From positions 310,001 to 374,000 of the forward strand of contig NZ_JAVHJP010000002.1 in assembly GCF_031020795.1 (NCBI RefSeq): a DNA stretch of 64,000 nucleotides, given 5' to 3'. A model generated the notes under the pieces. The model worked only from the letters and a program-made list of their open reading frames with translations, made no database searches and was not told the DNA's origin. Made by a program: the position numbers and the translations under genes. Origin of the DNA: Hydrogenophaga pseudoflava (GTDB taxonomy: Bacteria > Pseudomonadota > Gammaproteobacteria > Burkholderiales > Burkholderiaceae_C). The first letter of the stretch is position 1. Every line of letters begins with the position of its first letter. This document shows positions 36,455-45,982 of this stretch, piece after piece.

Positions 36455-37072
36455 ATGAGCGCAATGGACATTCAGGGTCTGGGCATGGTGCCCATGGTGA
36501 TCGAGCAGTCGGGCCGCGGCGAACGCGCCTACGACATCTATTCGCGTCTGCTCAAGGAGCGCGTGATCTTCCTCGTGGGGCCGGTGAACGACCAGTCGGC
36601 CAACCTGGTGGTGGCGCAACTGCTGTTCCTGGAGAGCGAGAACCCCGACAAGGACATCTCCTTCTACATCAACTCCCCGGGGGGCTCGGTGAGCGCCGGC
36701 ATGGCAATTTTCGACACCATGAATTTCATCAAGCCGGACGTGTCCACGCTCTGCACCGGCATGGCCGCCAGCATGGGGGCCTTCCTGCTGGCAGCCGGCG
36801 CCAAGGGCAAGCGTTTCGCTCTGCCGAACTCGAAGATCATGATTCACCAGCCGCTGGGTGGCACGCAAGGCCAGGCGACCGAGATCGAGATCCACGCGCG
36901 CGAGATCCTCAAGACCCGCGAGCAGCTCAACAAGATCCTGGCCGAGCGCACCGGCCAGCCGCTGGAAAAGATCGAGCGAGACACCGAGCGCGACTACTAC
37001 CTCAGCGCCGCCGAATCGGCTGAGTACGGTCTGATTGACAAGGTGATCGAGAAGCGTCCGGTGGCGGGCTGA
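36455..37072 (+). CDS. clpP: ATP-dependent Clp protease proteolytic subunit
   Basis: This 205-residue serine peptidase has the full catalytic triad S106 ([10 protein letters not shown]), H131 ([10 protein letters not shown]) and D180 ([10 protein letters not shown]), offset by nine from E. coli numbering. It assembles as a tetradecamer with ClpX or ClpA. ATG 36455 follows GGAG; an open frame upstream is non-coding. clpX follows after 153 bp, in the usual bacterial order. Confidence 0.96.
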   Translation: MSAMDIQGLGMVPMVIEQSGRGERAYDIYSRLLKERVIFLVGPVNDQSANLVVAQLLFLESENPDKDISFYINSPGGSVSAGMAIFDTMNFIKPDVSTLCTGMAASMGAFLLAAGAKGKRFALPNSKIMIHQPLGGTQGQATEIEIHAREILKTREQLNKILAERTGQPLEKIERDTERDYYLSAAESAEYGLIDKVIEKRPVAG

Positions 37073-37225
37073 TCGGCCGTCGCGACCAATACCATCATGA
37101 ACAAGAGCCCTTCCAGCAGCGGATTTCGCCCTGAATGGGGCCCTTTTCCTTGGTTTCGGGCCCGGCGGGCTTGAACTATCATTGTTTCCAACGTTTCCTC
37201 CACCAGGTAGCACCACCTCCAGACC

Positions 37226-38491
37226 ATGGCCGACAAAAAAGCCGCTTCCGGCGAAAAGGCACTCTATTGCTCGTTCTGCGGCAAAAGCCAGCATGAGGTG
37301 AAGAAGCTCATCGCAGGTCCGTCGGTGTTCATCTGCGATGAATGCATCGATCTGTGCAACGACATCATCCGTGACGAGTTGCCCGGGCTGGAGTCGGTCA
37401 AGACGGCGTCCGACGATCTGCCGACACCGGCCGACCTGAAAGCCAATCTCGACAGCTACGTCATCGGACAGGAAACCGCCAAGCGCGCGCTGGCGGTCGC
37501 GGTCTACAACCATTACAAGCGTCTGCGGCACAAGCAGTCCGCGCGCAAGGACGACGTCGAGCTGGCCAAGAGCAACATCCTGTTGATCGGGCCCACCGGC
37601 TCGGGCAAGACCCTGCTGGCTCAGACCATGGCCCGCATGCTCAACGTGCCGTTCGTCATGGCAGACGCGACCACCCTGACCGAGGCCGGGTACGTCGGCG
37701 AGGATGTCGAGAACATCGTCGCCAAGCTCCTGCAAAGCTGCAACTACGATGTCGAGCGCGCTCAACAAGGCATCGTTTACATCGACGAGATCGACAAGAT
37801 CACGCGCAAGTCGGACAACCCGTCGATCACGCGCGACGTCTCGGGCGAGGGGGTTCAGCAGGCGCTGCTGAAGCTGGTCGAAGGCACCATGGCCAGCGTG
37901 CCGCCACAGGGTGGCCGCAAACACCCCAACCAGGATTTTCTGCAGGTCGACACCACCAACATCCTGTTCATCTGTGGCGGCGCCTTCGCGGGTCTGGAAA
38001 AGATCATCGAGAACCGCACCGAGGCGTCGGGTATGGGTTTCGGTGCGGTGGTCAAGAGCAAGCAGCAGCGCAGCCTGACCGAAGCTTTCAAGGACATTGA
38101 GCCGGAGGACCTGATCAAGTTCGGGCTGATCCCGGAACTGGTCGGCCGTCTGCCTGTGATTGCCAGTCTGGCAGAACTCAGCGAAGAAGCTCTGGTTGAA
38201 ATCCTCACCGAACCCAAAAACGCGGTGGTCAAGCAGTTTTCGCGGCTACTTGCGATGGAAGGCGCTGATCTGGAAGTGCGGCCCGCTGCCCTCAAGGCGA
38301 TTGCCCGCAAGGCGCTGGTGCGAAAGACCGGTGCCAGGGGCCTGCGTTCCATACTGGAAAACGCCCTGATCGACACCATGTTCGAACTGCCAGGGATGAG
38401 CAATGTGGAGAAGGTGGTGGTCGACGAGTCCACCATCGAAGAGAACAAGCCGCCCCTGCTGGTGTACCGCGAAGCGGCCAAGCAGGCCTGA
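37226..38491 (+). CDS. clpX: ATP-dependent Clp protease ATP-binding subunit ClpX
   Basis: This 421-residue AAA+ unfoldase has an N-terminal zinc-binding domain with four cysteines (CSFCGKSQ and ICDECIDLC), Walker [13 protein letters not shown], Walker [12 protein letters not shown] and sensor region [12 protein letters not shown]. The ClpP-docking loop reads MGFGA, where the common form is IGFGA, a conservative change. It recognises substrates such as ssrA-tagged proteins and feeds ClpP. It lies 75 bp upstream of lon. Confidence 0.96.
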   Translation: MADKKAASGEKALYCSFCGKSQHEVKKLIAGPSVFICDECIDLCNDIIRDELPGLESVKTASDDLPTPADLKANLDSYVIGQETAKRALAVAVYNHYKRLRHKQSARKDDVELAKSNILLIGPTGSGKTLLAQTMARMLNVPFVMADATTLTEAGYVGEDVENIVAKLLQSCNYDVERAQQGIVYIDEIDKITRKSDNPSITRDVSGEGVQQALLKLVEGTMASVPPQGGRKHPNQDFLQVDTTNILFICGGAFAGLEKIIENRTEASGMGFGAVVKSKQQRSLTEAFKDIEPEDLIKFGLIPELVGRLPVIASLAELSEEALVEILTEPKNAVVKQFSRLLAMEGADLEVRPAALKAIARKALVRKTGARGLRSILENALIDTMFELPGMSNVEKVVVDESTIEENKPPLLVYREAAKQA

Positions 38492-38566
38492 TTGCGTGCG
38501 TCGAGAGGGCGAGAGCAAGCGGTGTGCGGCACCCGCTTTCGCCTGTCAAACATCTAGAGGTCTGAT

Positions 38567-40999
38567 ATGTCCGGACAAGTCCCCCTGCCCAGCACGCCCG
38601 TAGACCTGCCACTGTTGCCTTTGCGCGATGTGGTGGTCTTTCCCCACATGGTGATTCCGCTGTTTGTCGGACGGCCCAAGAGCATCAAGGCGCTGGAGGC
38701 CGCCATGGAGGCCGAGCGCCGCATCATGCTGGTGGCACAGAAGGCAGCCGCCAAAGACGAGCCGTCCACTGAAGACATGTTCGAGATGGGGTGTGTGGCC
38801 ACCATCCTGCAGATGCTCAAGCTGCCCGACGGCACGGTCAAAGTGCTGGTCGAAGGGGTTCAGCGCGCCAAGGTGCTGTCGATTGCGGACGGAGAAAGCC
38901 ACTTCGTGGCCCATGTCACGCCCATCGACCCGTCGCAGGAACGCTCTGTCACGCAGACCAATGAACTGGAGGCGTTGCGCCGGGCCGTGATGCAGCAGTT
39001 TGACCAGTACGTCAAACTGAACAAGAAGATCCCTTCGGAGATCCTGACCTCGATCTCCAGCATCGACGATCCCGGGCGGCTGGCCGACACGATCGCTGCA
39101 CACCTGCCCCTGAAGCTGGAGTCCAAGCAGGTGGTGCTGGATCTCGACCCGATCAACAAGCGGCTGGAAAACCTGTTTGAACAGCTGGAGCGCGAGGTCG
39201 ACATCCTGAACGTCGACAAGAAGATTCGTGGTCGCGTCAAGCGCCAGATGGAGAAGAACCAGCGCGATTTCTATCTGAACGAGCAGGTCAAGGCTATCCA
39301 GAAGGAACTCGGCGAAGGCGAGGAAGGCGCCGACATCGAGGAGATCGAGAAGAAGATCAAGGCTGCCAAGATGCCCGCCGAGGCGCGCAAGAAGGCAGAG
39401 GCCGAGTTCAAGAAGCTCAAGCTGATGTCTCCCATGTCGGCCGAGGCCACGGTGGTGCGCAACTACATCGATGCGCTGGTGGCCCTGCCGTGGAGCAAGA
39501 AGACCAAGATCAAGCACGATCTGGCCTATGCCGAGGGCGTCCTGAACGAAGACCACTATGGCCTGGAGAAGGTCAAGGACCGCATCCTTGAATATCTCGC
39601 GGTGCAGCAGCGCGTCGACAAGGTCAAGGCGCCGATTCTGTGCCTGGTGGGCCCTCCCGGGGTGGGCAAAACTTCGCTCGGCCAGTCGGTGGCCAAAGCG
39701 ACCGGGCGCAAATACGTGCGCATGGCGCTTGGCGGCATGCGCGATGAGGCAGAGATTCGCGGTCACCGGCGCACCTACATCGGTGCCATGCCCGGCAAGG
39801 TGCTCCAGAGCCTGTCCAAGGTCGGCACCCGCAATCCGCTGTTCCTGCTGGATGAAATCGACAAGCTGGGGACCGACTTCCGCGGCGACCCGTCCTCTGC
39901 GCTGCTGGAGGTGCTCGACCCCGAGCAGAACCATACCTTTGGCGATCACTACGTCGAGGTCGACTTCGATCTGTCGGATGTGATGTTCGTGGCGACATCC
40001 AACTCGATGAACATCCCACCGGCTCTGCTGGACCGGATGGAGGTGATTCGCCTATCGGGCTACACCGAAGACGAAAAAACCAACATCGCCATGCGTTACC
40101 TGCTGCCCAAGCAGGTGAAGAACAACGGCATTCGCGACGGCGAGCTGGAAGTCAAGGAAGAGGCGGTGCGCGACATCGTGCGCTACTACACACGCGAAGC
40201 CGGCGTGCGCTCGCTTGAGCGCGAGCTCTCCAAGATCTGCCGCAAGGTGGTCAAGGGTCTGCTGCTCAAGAAATACGCGCCGACGGTGGTGGTCGATGCC
40301 GACAACCTTAGCGACTTCCTGGGCGTGCGTAAGTACACCTACGGCCGTGTCGAGCAGCAGAACCAGGTGGGGCAGGTGGTCGGGTTGGCGTGGACCGAGG
40401 TGGGTGGCGACCTGCTGACCATTGAGGTCGCCATCATGCCGGGCAAGGGTGGCACCATTCGTACCGGTTCGCTGGGTGACGTTATGAAGGAGTCCGTGGA
40501 GGCTGCGCGAACCGTGGTCCGCAGCCGCGCGCGTCAACTCGGCATCAAGGACGAGCAATTTGACAAGCGCGACATTCACATCCACGTTCCCGATGGAGCG
40601 ACGCCCAAGGACGGACCCAGTGCCGGGGCGGCCATGACCACCGCTCTGGTGTCGGCGCTGACCGGCATCCCGGTGCGGGCCGATGTCGCCATGACGGGTG
40701 AGATCACCCTGCGAGGCGAGGTCACCGCAATTGGTGGCCTGAAAGAAAAAATGCTGGCGGCCCTTCGTGGGGGCATCAAGACCGTGATCATTCCTGAAGA
40801 GAACGTCAAGGACCTCGCCGAGATCCCCGAAAACGTCAAGCAGGGTCTGGAGATCGTTCCCGTCAAATGGATCGACAAGGTGCTGTCAATTGCCCTTGAA
40901 CGGCAGCCCGTGCCCCTGACCGAAGAGGAGGTGGCGGCGCAGGTCGCCGCTGCCGCTGGGAGTACCCCTGCGCCGGCGCCTGGTGCAGTCAAACACTGA
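38567..40999 (+). CDS. lon: Lon protease
   Basis: This is an 810-residue single-chain ATP-dependent protease. It has an N-terminal substrate domain (starting LPLLPLRDVVVFPHMVIPLFVGR), a coiled middle, AAA+ Walker A VGPPGVGKTSLGQ and Walker B FLLDEIDKLG. The C-terminal Ser-Lys dyad is S685 (PKDGPSAGAA) and K728 (GGLKEKMLAA). It has an alanine/proline-rich tail. Start ATG 38567 follows AGAGG. Its stop codon is immediately followed by a hairpin that also contains the -35 box of the tRNA cluster promoter. Confidence 0.96.
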   Translation: MSGQVPLPSTPVDLPLLPLRDVVVFPHMVIPLFVGRPKSIKALEAAMEAERRIMLVAQKAAAKDEPSTEDMFEMGCVATILQMLKLPDGTVKVLVEGVQRAKVLSIADGESHFVAHVTPIDPSQERSVTQTNELEALRRAVMQQFDQYVKLNKKIPSEILTSISSIDDPGRLADTIAAHLPLKLESKQVVLDLDPINKRLENLFEQLEREVDILNVDKKIRGRVKRQMEKNQRDFYLNEQVKAIQKELGEGEEGADIEEIEKKIKAAKMPAEARKKAEAEFKKLKLMSPMSAEATVVRNYIDALVALPWSKKTKIKHDLAYAEGVLNEDHYGLEKVKDRILEYLAVQQRVDKVKAPILCLVGPPGVGKTSLGQSVAKATGRKYVRMALGGMRDEAEIRGHRRTYIGAMPGKVLQSLSKVGTRNPLFLLDEIDKLGTDFRGDPSSALLEVLDPEQNHTFGDHYVEVDFDLSDVMFVATSNSMNIPPALLDRMEVIRLSGYTEDEKTNIAMRYLLPKQVKNNGIRDGELEVKEEAVRDIVRYYTREAGVRSLERELSKICRKVVKGLLLKKYAPTVVVDADNLSDFLGVRKYTYGRVEQQNQVGQVVGLAWTEVGGDLLTIEVAIMPGKGGTIRTGSLGDVMKESVEAARTVVRSRARQLGIKDEQFDKRDIHIHVPDGATPKDGPSAGAAMTTALVSALTGIPVRADVAMTGEITLRGEVTAIGGLKEKMLAALRGGIKTVIIPEENVKDLAEIPENVKQGLEIVPVKWIDKVLSIALERQPVPLTEEEVAAQVAAAAGSTPAPAPGAVKH

Positions 41000-41040
41000 G
41001 CAAAAAATGAGGGGGGTCTTGAAAAAGACTCGTTTTTTGC
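41000..41040 (+). terminator. Terminator after lon, overlapping the tRNA promoter
   Basis: GCAAAAAATGAG (41000-41011) pairs with CTCGTTTTTTGC (41029-41040) with one wobble. Inside it GTCTT-GAAA-AAGAC forms a 5-bp stem followed by a run of six T. It starts one base after the lon stop. Confidence 0.65.
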
Positions 41041-41048
41041 GCTAGAAT
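41019..41048 (+). promoter_or_regulatory. Promoter of the tRNA cluster
   Basis: TTGAAA (41019-41024) and TAGAAT (41043-41048) are 18 bp apart, a good sigma70-type match. Transcription would start about 30 bp before the first tRNA-Gly. The -35 lies inside the lon terminator hairpin. Confidence 0.65.
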
Positions 41049-41086
41049 TTCAGCTTCTGACGAACTTCACCAATCGTCAGAAAACT

Positions 41087-41162
41087 GCGGGAATAGCTCA
41101 GTTGGTAGAGCGCAACCTTGCCAAGGTTGAGGTCGCGAGTTCGAACCTCGTTTCCCGCTCCA
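41087..41162 (+). tRNA. tRNA-Gly (anticodon GCC), first copy
   Basis: This 76-nt gene has acceptor stem GCGGGAA/TTCCCGC, the D-arm AGCTCAGTTGGTAGAGC and anticodon loop TTGCCAA (GCC, glycine). The T-loop is GTTCGAAC and CCA is encoded. It is identical to the copy at 41323. Confidence 0.96.
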
Positions 41163-41167
41163 GTTTG

Positions 41168-41195
41168 AAAAGGGAAGCCCGGCTTCCCTTTTTTG
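41168..41195 (+). terminator. Terminator-like hairpin between tRNA-Gly and tRNA-Cys
   Basis: AAAAGGGAAGCC and GGCTTCCCTTTT form a long stem followed by TTTTG, directly after the first tRNA-Gly. If efficient, it would separate the first tRNA from the rest of the cluster. Confidence 0.75.
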
Positions 41196-41232
41196 TCGGT
41201 TGCATCTCCGCGGTCTCCGCGGTGGTGAATCG

Positions 41233-41306
41233 GGCGCGATAGCAAAGCGGTTATGCAACGGATTGCAAATCCGTCTAGTCCGGTTCGACTCCGGATCGCG
41301 CCTCCA
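41233..41306 (+). tRNA. tRNA-Cys (anticodon GCA)
   Basis: This 74-nt gene has acceptor stem GGCGCGA/TCGCGCC, anticodon loop TTGCAAA (GCA, cysteine), T-loop GTTCGACT and encoded CCA. It lies between the two identical tRNA-Gly genes. Confidence 0.95.
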
Positions 41307-41322
41307 GTCGTACTGGATTTTT

Positions 41323-41398
41323 GCGGGAATAGCTCAGTTGGTAGAGCGCAACCTTGCCAAGGTTGAGGTCGCGAGTTCGAACCTCGTTTCCCGCTCCA
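41323..41398 (+). tRNA. tRNA-Gly (anticodon GCC), second copy
   Basis: This 76-nt gene is identical in sequence to the tRNA-Gly at 41087, including the encoded CCA, and follows tRNA-Cys by 16 bp. Confidence 0.96.
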
Positions 41399-41406
41399 CT
41401 CATCAC

Positions 41407-41438
41407 AAACGGGAAGCATTGCTTCCCGTTTTTCTTTT
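41407..41438 (+). terminator. Rho-independent terminator after the second tRNA-Gly
   Basis: AAACGGGAAGCA and TGCTTCCCGTTT form a 12-bp stem around one base, followed by TTCTTTT. tRNA-Leu(UAA), 78 bp further on, therefore probably has its own promoter. Confidence 0.85.
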
Positions 41439-41515
41439 CGGGCCCGTGTGCGTGGCCTCTGCCGGAGATCCGCAGGAGTCGCCCCGGATGAACCTGCGAC
41501 AATGCCTCGCAGTCC

Positions 41516-41604
41516 GCCTCGATGGTGAAATTGGTAGACACAGCGGACTTAAAATCCGCCGACCCTAACCGGTCGTACCGGTTCGATTCCGGTTCGAGGC
41601 ACCA
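41516..41604 (+). tRNA. tRNA-Leu (anticodon UAA)
   Basis: This is an 89-nt class II tRNA. Acceptor stem GCCTCGA pairs with TCGAGGC, the anticodon loop is CTTAAAA (UAA, leucine), there is a long variable arm (ACCCTAACCGGTCGTACC region), and CCA is encoded. Confidence 0.95.
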
Positions 41605-41656
41605 CGCCCACCGCCCGACTATGCGTGGGGCGCTTTCGCCGCTACAGTGAGTTTCC

Positions 41657-42280
41657 ATGACCCGATACAACGCGCCGTTCGAGATCCATGTGCACGGGGA
41701 TGTTCCTCTGCGCGAGGACGTGGCCTATGCCCAGATTCAGGACGCGCTCAAGCCCCTTTGGCAGTACGCCGGCGCACGTTCCCTGGCTGCTGCGGCCGAG
41801 AGTGCCTATGAGGACGAGCCGGGTATCCGTTTTGACGCCCAGGAGCATGTACTGCAGATGTGCTGGACGGTTCCAGGCGACGAGGACTTCAGGCAGGTGA
41901 TCGAAGAAGCCTGTATGGGGCTGAACGAAATCGCTTCCGCCGGAGCGCCGATCGAGGTGTCGTTCTACGACACCGAGTTCGATGAAGAAGAAGCACCCGA
42001 AGATGAAGAAGCGCGCGACGACTTCATGATGTGCTTTGTCGGGCCTACACCGGCTGCCATCATGCAGGTTCAGCGCGATCTGCTGGTGCAGGACGTGGTG
42101 CACATCATGGAGCGGCATTTCGATGCGTCGGAGCTCAACGACGTGGTGGCCTCGATCGACCGGCTGTTCAACCAGCGGTTCGACGCCCTCGTGAATTCGA
42201 TGCAGTTGGGCCGTCCGCCCCGTGGCCACGGTGGTTCATCGGGGCATGGAGGAGGGCGCAAGCCGCGCCACCTTCACTGA
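41657..42280 (+). CDS. Conserved hypothetical protein, acidic middle and Gly/His-rich tail
   Basis: I do not recognise a named domain in this 207-residue protein. It is cytosolic, with no signal or membrane segment. The centre is strongly acidic (FDEEEAPEDEEARDD, about residues 113-127). The last 25 residues are rich in Gly, His and Arg (GRPPRGHGGSSGHGGG), resembling a metal- or nucleic-acid-binding tail. Strings such as YNAPFEIHVHGDVPLREDV suggest a regular alpha/beta fold. Genes of this kind occur in Burkholderiales (recollection). It lies 3 bp before the MFS transporter gene and may be co-transcribed. Confidence 0.75.
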   Translation: MTRYNAPFEIHVHGDVPLREDVAYAQIQDALKPLWQYAGARSLAAAAESAYEDEPGIRFDAQEHVLQMCWTVPGDEDFRQVIEEACMGLNEIASAGAPIEVSFYDTEFDEEEAPEDEEARDDFMMCFVGPTPAAIMQVQRDLLVQDVVHIMERHFDASELNDVVASIDRLFNQRFDALVNSMQLGRPPRGHGGSSGHGGGRKPRHLH

Positions 42281-42283
42281 CCC

Positions 42284-43576
42284 ATGCCGAGGGCGGTGGC
42301 CAATGCCCTGAACCCTGGCGTGCGAAAGCGCGAGGTGTTTGCCTGGGCCATGTACGACTTCGCCAACTCCGGGTATACAACGGTCGTTCTTACGGCCGTT
42401 TTTTCTGCGTACTTCGTGGGGGCGGTGGCACAGGGGGCTTCGTGGGCCACCCTTGCATGGACCGCGAGTCTGAGCCTCTCTTACGCAATCGTGATGCTCA
42501 CCATGCCAGTGATGGGTGCCTGGGCGGACCGCCGCGGCGCCAAGAAGCGTCTTCTGGCCGTGAGCACCATCGGCTGCGTCCTGGCCACGTTGGGCTTGTC
42601 CCAGGTGGGGCCCGGGGATGTCGTCCTCGGCATGATCCTCATCGTGTCGTCCAACGTCTTTTTTTCATGGGGAGAATCGCTGAGTGCGGCGTTCCTGCCC
42701 GAGTTGGCCCGTCCGGAGGCGCTCGGACGGGTCAGTGGCTGGGGATGGAGCTTCGGTTACCTTGGTGGCATGCTGGCACTGGGCTTGAGCCTCATGCTTG
42801 TGATCCAGGCGCAGGCGGCTGGACAGCAGGCGACACAGTTCGTTCCCAAGACGATGTGGATCACTGCGGGGGTGTTCTCCATCGCGTCCTTGTGCACCTT
42901 TGTGTGGTTGCATGAGCGGGCGCCTCGCCATGCCGGTGGGGGAGTCGGTCATGCCTGGTCCCAGTTGTTGGTGACCTACCGCCGCGCCCGCGAGTACCGG
43001 GACTTCATGTGGCTGATGGCCTGTGCGGTGGCCTATCAGGGTGGCGTGGCCGTCACCATCGCGCTGGCCGCCATCTACGCGGAGCAGGTGATCGGTTTTG
43101 TCCAGCAGGAGACCATGGTGCTGATCTTTGTGCTGAACATTGCCGCGGCTGTTGGCGCTTTCGCCTTTGGCCATTGGCAAGACAGGATCGGACACAAACG
43201 TGCCTTGAGCGTGACGCTGCTGGGATGGATGGCGACCTGTGTGATCGCCGCTCTCACGACCACCAAAGGGGGTTTCTGGTACGCAGCGGCCATTGCCGGC
43301 CTGTGCATGGGGTCGAGCCAGTCGGCCGGGCGGGCCCTTGCCGGACTGTTCGCGCCGGCCGCGCAACTGGCCGAGTTCTATGGGCTGTGGACCTTTGCCA
43401 CACGACTGGCCAGCATCATCGGTCCGTTGACCTATGGTGCCATCGCCTGGGGCACAGGTGGCAACCAGCGACTGGCGATCGCGTCCACCGCTGCCTTGTT
43501 CTTCATCGGATGGTTGCTGCTCCAGCGGGTAAATGTTGAGCGCGGGCGGCAGGCAGCGCTGGCCTCTGCAACCTGA
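42284..43576 (+). CDS. MFS transporter, UMF1 (Atg22-like) family
   Basis: This 430-residue protein has 12 predicted membrane helices. The N-terminal FAWAMYDFANSGYTTVVLTAVF and the loop MGAWADRRGAKKRLL are characteristic of the UMF1/Atg22-like branch of the major facilitator superfamily. It is thought to export or import small metabolites, with amino acids or sugars suggested for relatives; the substrate is unknown. The start lies 3 bp after the hypothetical gene and the end is convergent with murI at 24 bp. Confidence 0.88.
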   Translation: MPRAVANALNPGVRKREVFAWAMYDFANSGYTTVVLTAVFSAYFVGAVAQGASWATLAWTASLSLSYAIVMLTMPVMGAWADRRGAKKRLLAVSTIGCVLATLGLSQVGPGDVVLGMILIVSSNVFFSWGESLSAAFLPELARPEALGRVSGWGWSFGYLGGMLALGLSLMLVIQAQAAGQQATQFVPKTMWITAGVFSIASLCTFVWLHERAPRHAGGGVGHAWSQLLVTYRRAREYRDFMWLMACAVAYQGGVAVTIALAAIYAEQVIGFVQQETMVLIFVLNIAAAVGAFAFGHWQDRIGHKRALSVTLLGWMATCVIAALTTTKGGFWYAAAIAGLCMGSSQSAGRALAGLFAPAAQLAEFYGLWTFATRLASIIGPLTYGAIAWGTGGNQRLAIASTAALFFIGWLLLQRVNVERGRQAALASAT

Positions 43577-43600
43577 CCGCATTGGTTCGCGGGCGCCAGA

Positions 43601-44416
43601 TCAGCAAGTGAACTGCTGACCGGAAACGTCGAGGCCCAGCCACCGGTGGGCCGCACGGGCCAAGGGTTGCGGATCTCCAGTCGAGAGCAATGTGACACCT
43701 GGATGCACACCGGAGCCGTGTTTGCGTGCCGGCAGGTCTTTCAGCACCGCCTGAGTGCGGCGCGCCACCGGCGCGCCGGTCTCCACCAGTGCAACCTCCG
43801 GACCGATGAGCGCACGCAGCTCGTCGGCGGCGAATGGATAGTGGGTGCAGCCCAGCACGAGGGTGTCGATTTCCGGGAGATTCTTTTCACTGGCCTTGAG
43901 CGCCTCCCAGTACCGTTTGCAGAGGGTCTGTATGGCCGCTTTGTCATCGCGCTCGATGGCGTCGGCCAGCCCGTCGCAGGCTTGGCTGCTGAAGTGCAAT
44001 GGTGAGCCTGAGCCGCCTTCCAAGCGCTCGCGCAGCCGGGCGTATCGATCGCTCTCGACGGTGCCCCTCGTGGCCATGACGCCGACATGGCCGGTTCGGG
44101 TGAGGGCGGCGGCCGGTTTGAGCGCCGGTTCGACTCCCACGATCGGCCACTCCGGATGCTCTGCGCGGAGGCCTTCGATGGCAAGCGCCGTGGCCGTGTT
44201 GCAGGCGACCACCAGCGCATCGATGCCGAAGTGGTGGCGCAGCCCGTCGGTGATGCGATGGGCGCGCTCGGCCACCTGCAGCGGGCTGCGCTCGCCGTAG
44301 GGGGCGTGGGCCCCATCGGCAAGGTACACGTAGTGCGCCTGCGGCATTTCAGCCAGGAGTGCGCGCAGCACGCTCAGCCCGCCGACGCCGCTGTCGAAGA
44401 CGCCGACGGTCTTCAA
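43601..44416 (-). CDS. murI: Glutamate racemase
   Basis: This 271-residue enzyme converts L- to D-glutamate for peptidoglycan. Both catalytic cysteines are present: C72 in VVACNTATALAIE and C190 in LVLGCTHYPF. The N-terminal VGVFDSGVGGLSVLR is also typical. The only fitting start is a TTG at 44414-44416 that overlaps the fumarase stop (TTGA), so murI is translated by coupling from fumarase. Confidence 0.94.
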   Translation of the reverse strand: MKTVGVFDSGVGGLSVLRALLAEMPQAHYVYLADGAHAPYGERSPLQVAERAHRITDGLRHHFGIDALVVACNTATALAIEGLRAEHPEWPIVGVEPALKPAAALTRTGHVGVMATRGTVESDRYARLRERLEGGSGSPLHFSSQACDGLADAIERDDKAAIQTLCKRYWEALKASEKNLPEIDTLVLGCTHYPFAADELRALIGPEVALVETGAPVARRTQAVLKDLPARKHGSGVHPGVTLLSTGDPQPLARAAHRWLGLDVSGQQFTC

Positions 44417-45951
44417 GCGGCAGCGACCGGAATGCCCTTGAATTCGCCGTAGGCGATGCGCTTCTCCCACTCGGCCGGACCGGTGATGTGGGCGCTGGTG
44501 CCGCCGGCGTCGACCGCCACCGTGACCGGCATGTCGACGACGTCGAATTCGTAGATCGCTTCCATGCCCAGGTCCTCGAAGCCCACCACCTTGGCGGCCT
44601 TGATGGCCTTGGAGACCAGGTAGGCGCTGCCGCCCACGGCCATCAGGTAGGCGCTCTTGGCGTCCTTGATGGCGTCGATGGCGGTAGGGCCGCGCTCGGC
44701 CTTGCCCACCATGGCGATGAGGCCGGTCTTCTCCAGCATCATGCGGGTGAACTTGTCCATGCGAGTGGCGGTGGTCGGGCCGGCGGGGCCGACGACCTCT
44801 TCGCGCACCGGATCGACCGGGCCCACGTAGTAGATGACACGGTTGGTGAAGTCCACCGGCAAGGTCTCGCCCTTGGCCAGCATGTCCTGGATGCGCTTGT
44901 GCGCGGCGTCTCGGCCGGTCAGCATCTTGCCGTTGAGCAGCAGGGTCTGGCCCGGCTTCCAGCTGGCCACTTCTTCCTTGGTCAAGGTGTTGAGGTCGAC
45001 GCGTTTGCTCTTGTTGTAGTCGGGTGCCCAGTGCACGTTGGGCCACAGGTCCAGGCTAGGCGCGTCCATATAGACCGGGCCGGAGCCGTCCATCACGAAG
45101 TGGGCATGGCGCGTGGCCGCGCAGTTCGGGATCATCGCGATCGGCTTGGAAGCGGCATGCGTGGGGTAGGTCTTGATCTTGACGTCCAGCACGGTGGTCA
45201 GGCCGCCCAGGCCCTGAGCGCCGATGCCCAGCGCGTTGACCTTCTCGTACAGCTCGATGCGCAGTTCTTCAAGCTTGTTCTGCGGGCCGCGCTGCAGAAG
45301 TTCGTACATGTCGATGTCGTCCATCAGCGCTTCCTTGGCCAGCAGCGCCGCCTTCTCGGCGGTGCCGCCGACGCCGATGCCGAGCATGCCCGGCGGGCAC
45401 CAGCCGGCACCCATGGTGGGCACGGTCTTGAGCACCCAGTCGACGATGTTGTCGCTCGGGTTGAGCATGTAGACCTTGGACTTGTTTTCCGAACCGCCGC
45501 CCTTGGCCGCGACGATGACGTCGACCTTGTCACCCGGCACGACGTCCATGAACACGACGGCCGGCGTGTTGTCCTTGGTGTTCTTGCGCTCGAAGATCGG
45601 ATCGCTCAGCACCGAAGCTCGCAGCTTGTTGTCCGGGTTGTTGTAGCCGCGGCGCACGCCTTCGTCGATGGCGTCCTGGATGCTGCCGGTGAAGCCCTCC
45701 CATTTCACGTCCATGCCGATCTTGAGGAACACGTTGACGATGCCTGTGTCCTGGCAGATCGGCCGCTTGCCTTCGGCGCACATGCGCGAATTCGTGAGGA
45801 TCTGCGCGATGGCGTCCTTGGCGGCGGCGCTCTGTTCGCGCTCGTAAGCGCGGGCGAGGTGGGCGATGTAGTCGGCCGGATGGTAGTAGCTGATGTACTG
45901 CAGCGCAGCGGCGATCGACTCGATGAGATCGTTCTGGCGGATGGTGGTCAT
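44413..45951 (-). CDS. Fumarate hydratase, class I (iron-sulfur)
   Basis: This 512-residue class I fumarase holds both the N-terminal (alpha) and C-terminal (beta) domains. Cluster cysteines are visible in RPICQDTGIVNVFLK (C66), GAGWCPPGMLG and MIPNCAATRHAHF. The C-terminal half contains GPTTATRMDKFTRMM and GTSAHITGPAEW. It interconverts fumarate and malate in the TCA cycle and needs a [4Fe-4S] cluster, so it is oxygen-sensitive. It is followed by murI with a 4-nt overlap and preceded by a UPF0114 gene. Confidence 0.94.
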   Translation of the reverse strand: MTTIRQNDLIESIAAALQYISYYHPADYIAHLARAYEREQSAAAKDAIAQILTNSRMCAEGKRPICQDTGIVNVFLKIGMDVKWEGFTGSIQDAIDEGVRRGYNNPDNKLRASVLSDPIFERKNTKDNTPAVVFMDVVPGDKVDVIVAAKGGGSENKSKVYMLNPSDNIVDWVLKTVPTMGAGWCPPGMLGIGVGGTAEKAALLAKEALMDDIDMYELLQRGPQNKLEELRIELYEKVNALGIGAQGLGGLTTVLDVKIKTYPTHAASKPIAMIPNCAATRHAHFVMDGSGPVYMDAPSLDLWPNVHWAPDYNKSKRVDLNTLTKEEVASWKPGQTLLLNGKMLTGRDAAHKRIQDMLAKGETLPVDFTNRVIYYVGPVDPVREEVVGPAGPTTATRMDKFTRMMLEKTGLIAMVGKAERGPTAIDAIKDAKSAYLMAVGGSAYLVSKAIKAAKVVGFEDLGMEAIYEFDVVDMPVTVAVDAGGTSAHITGPAEWEKRIAYGEFKGIPVAAA

Positions 45952-45982
45952 GGGGCGGTTCCGTTCTGGGGCTGTCGAAGAA

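Noticed and set aside
36437..37924. A 495-codon minus-strand frame opposite clpP and clpX.
   Set aside because: It is antisense to two unmistakable genes and has no motif or start signal of its own.
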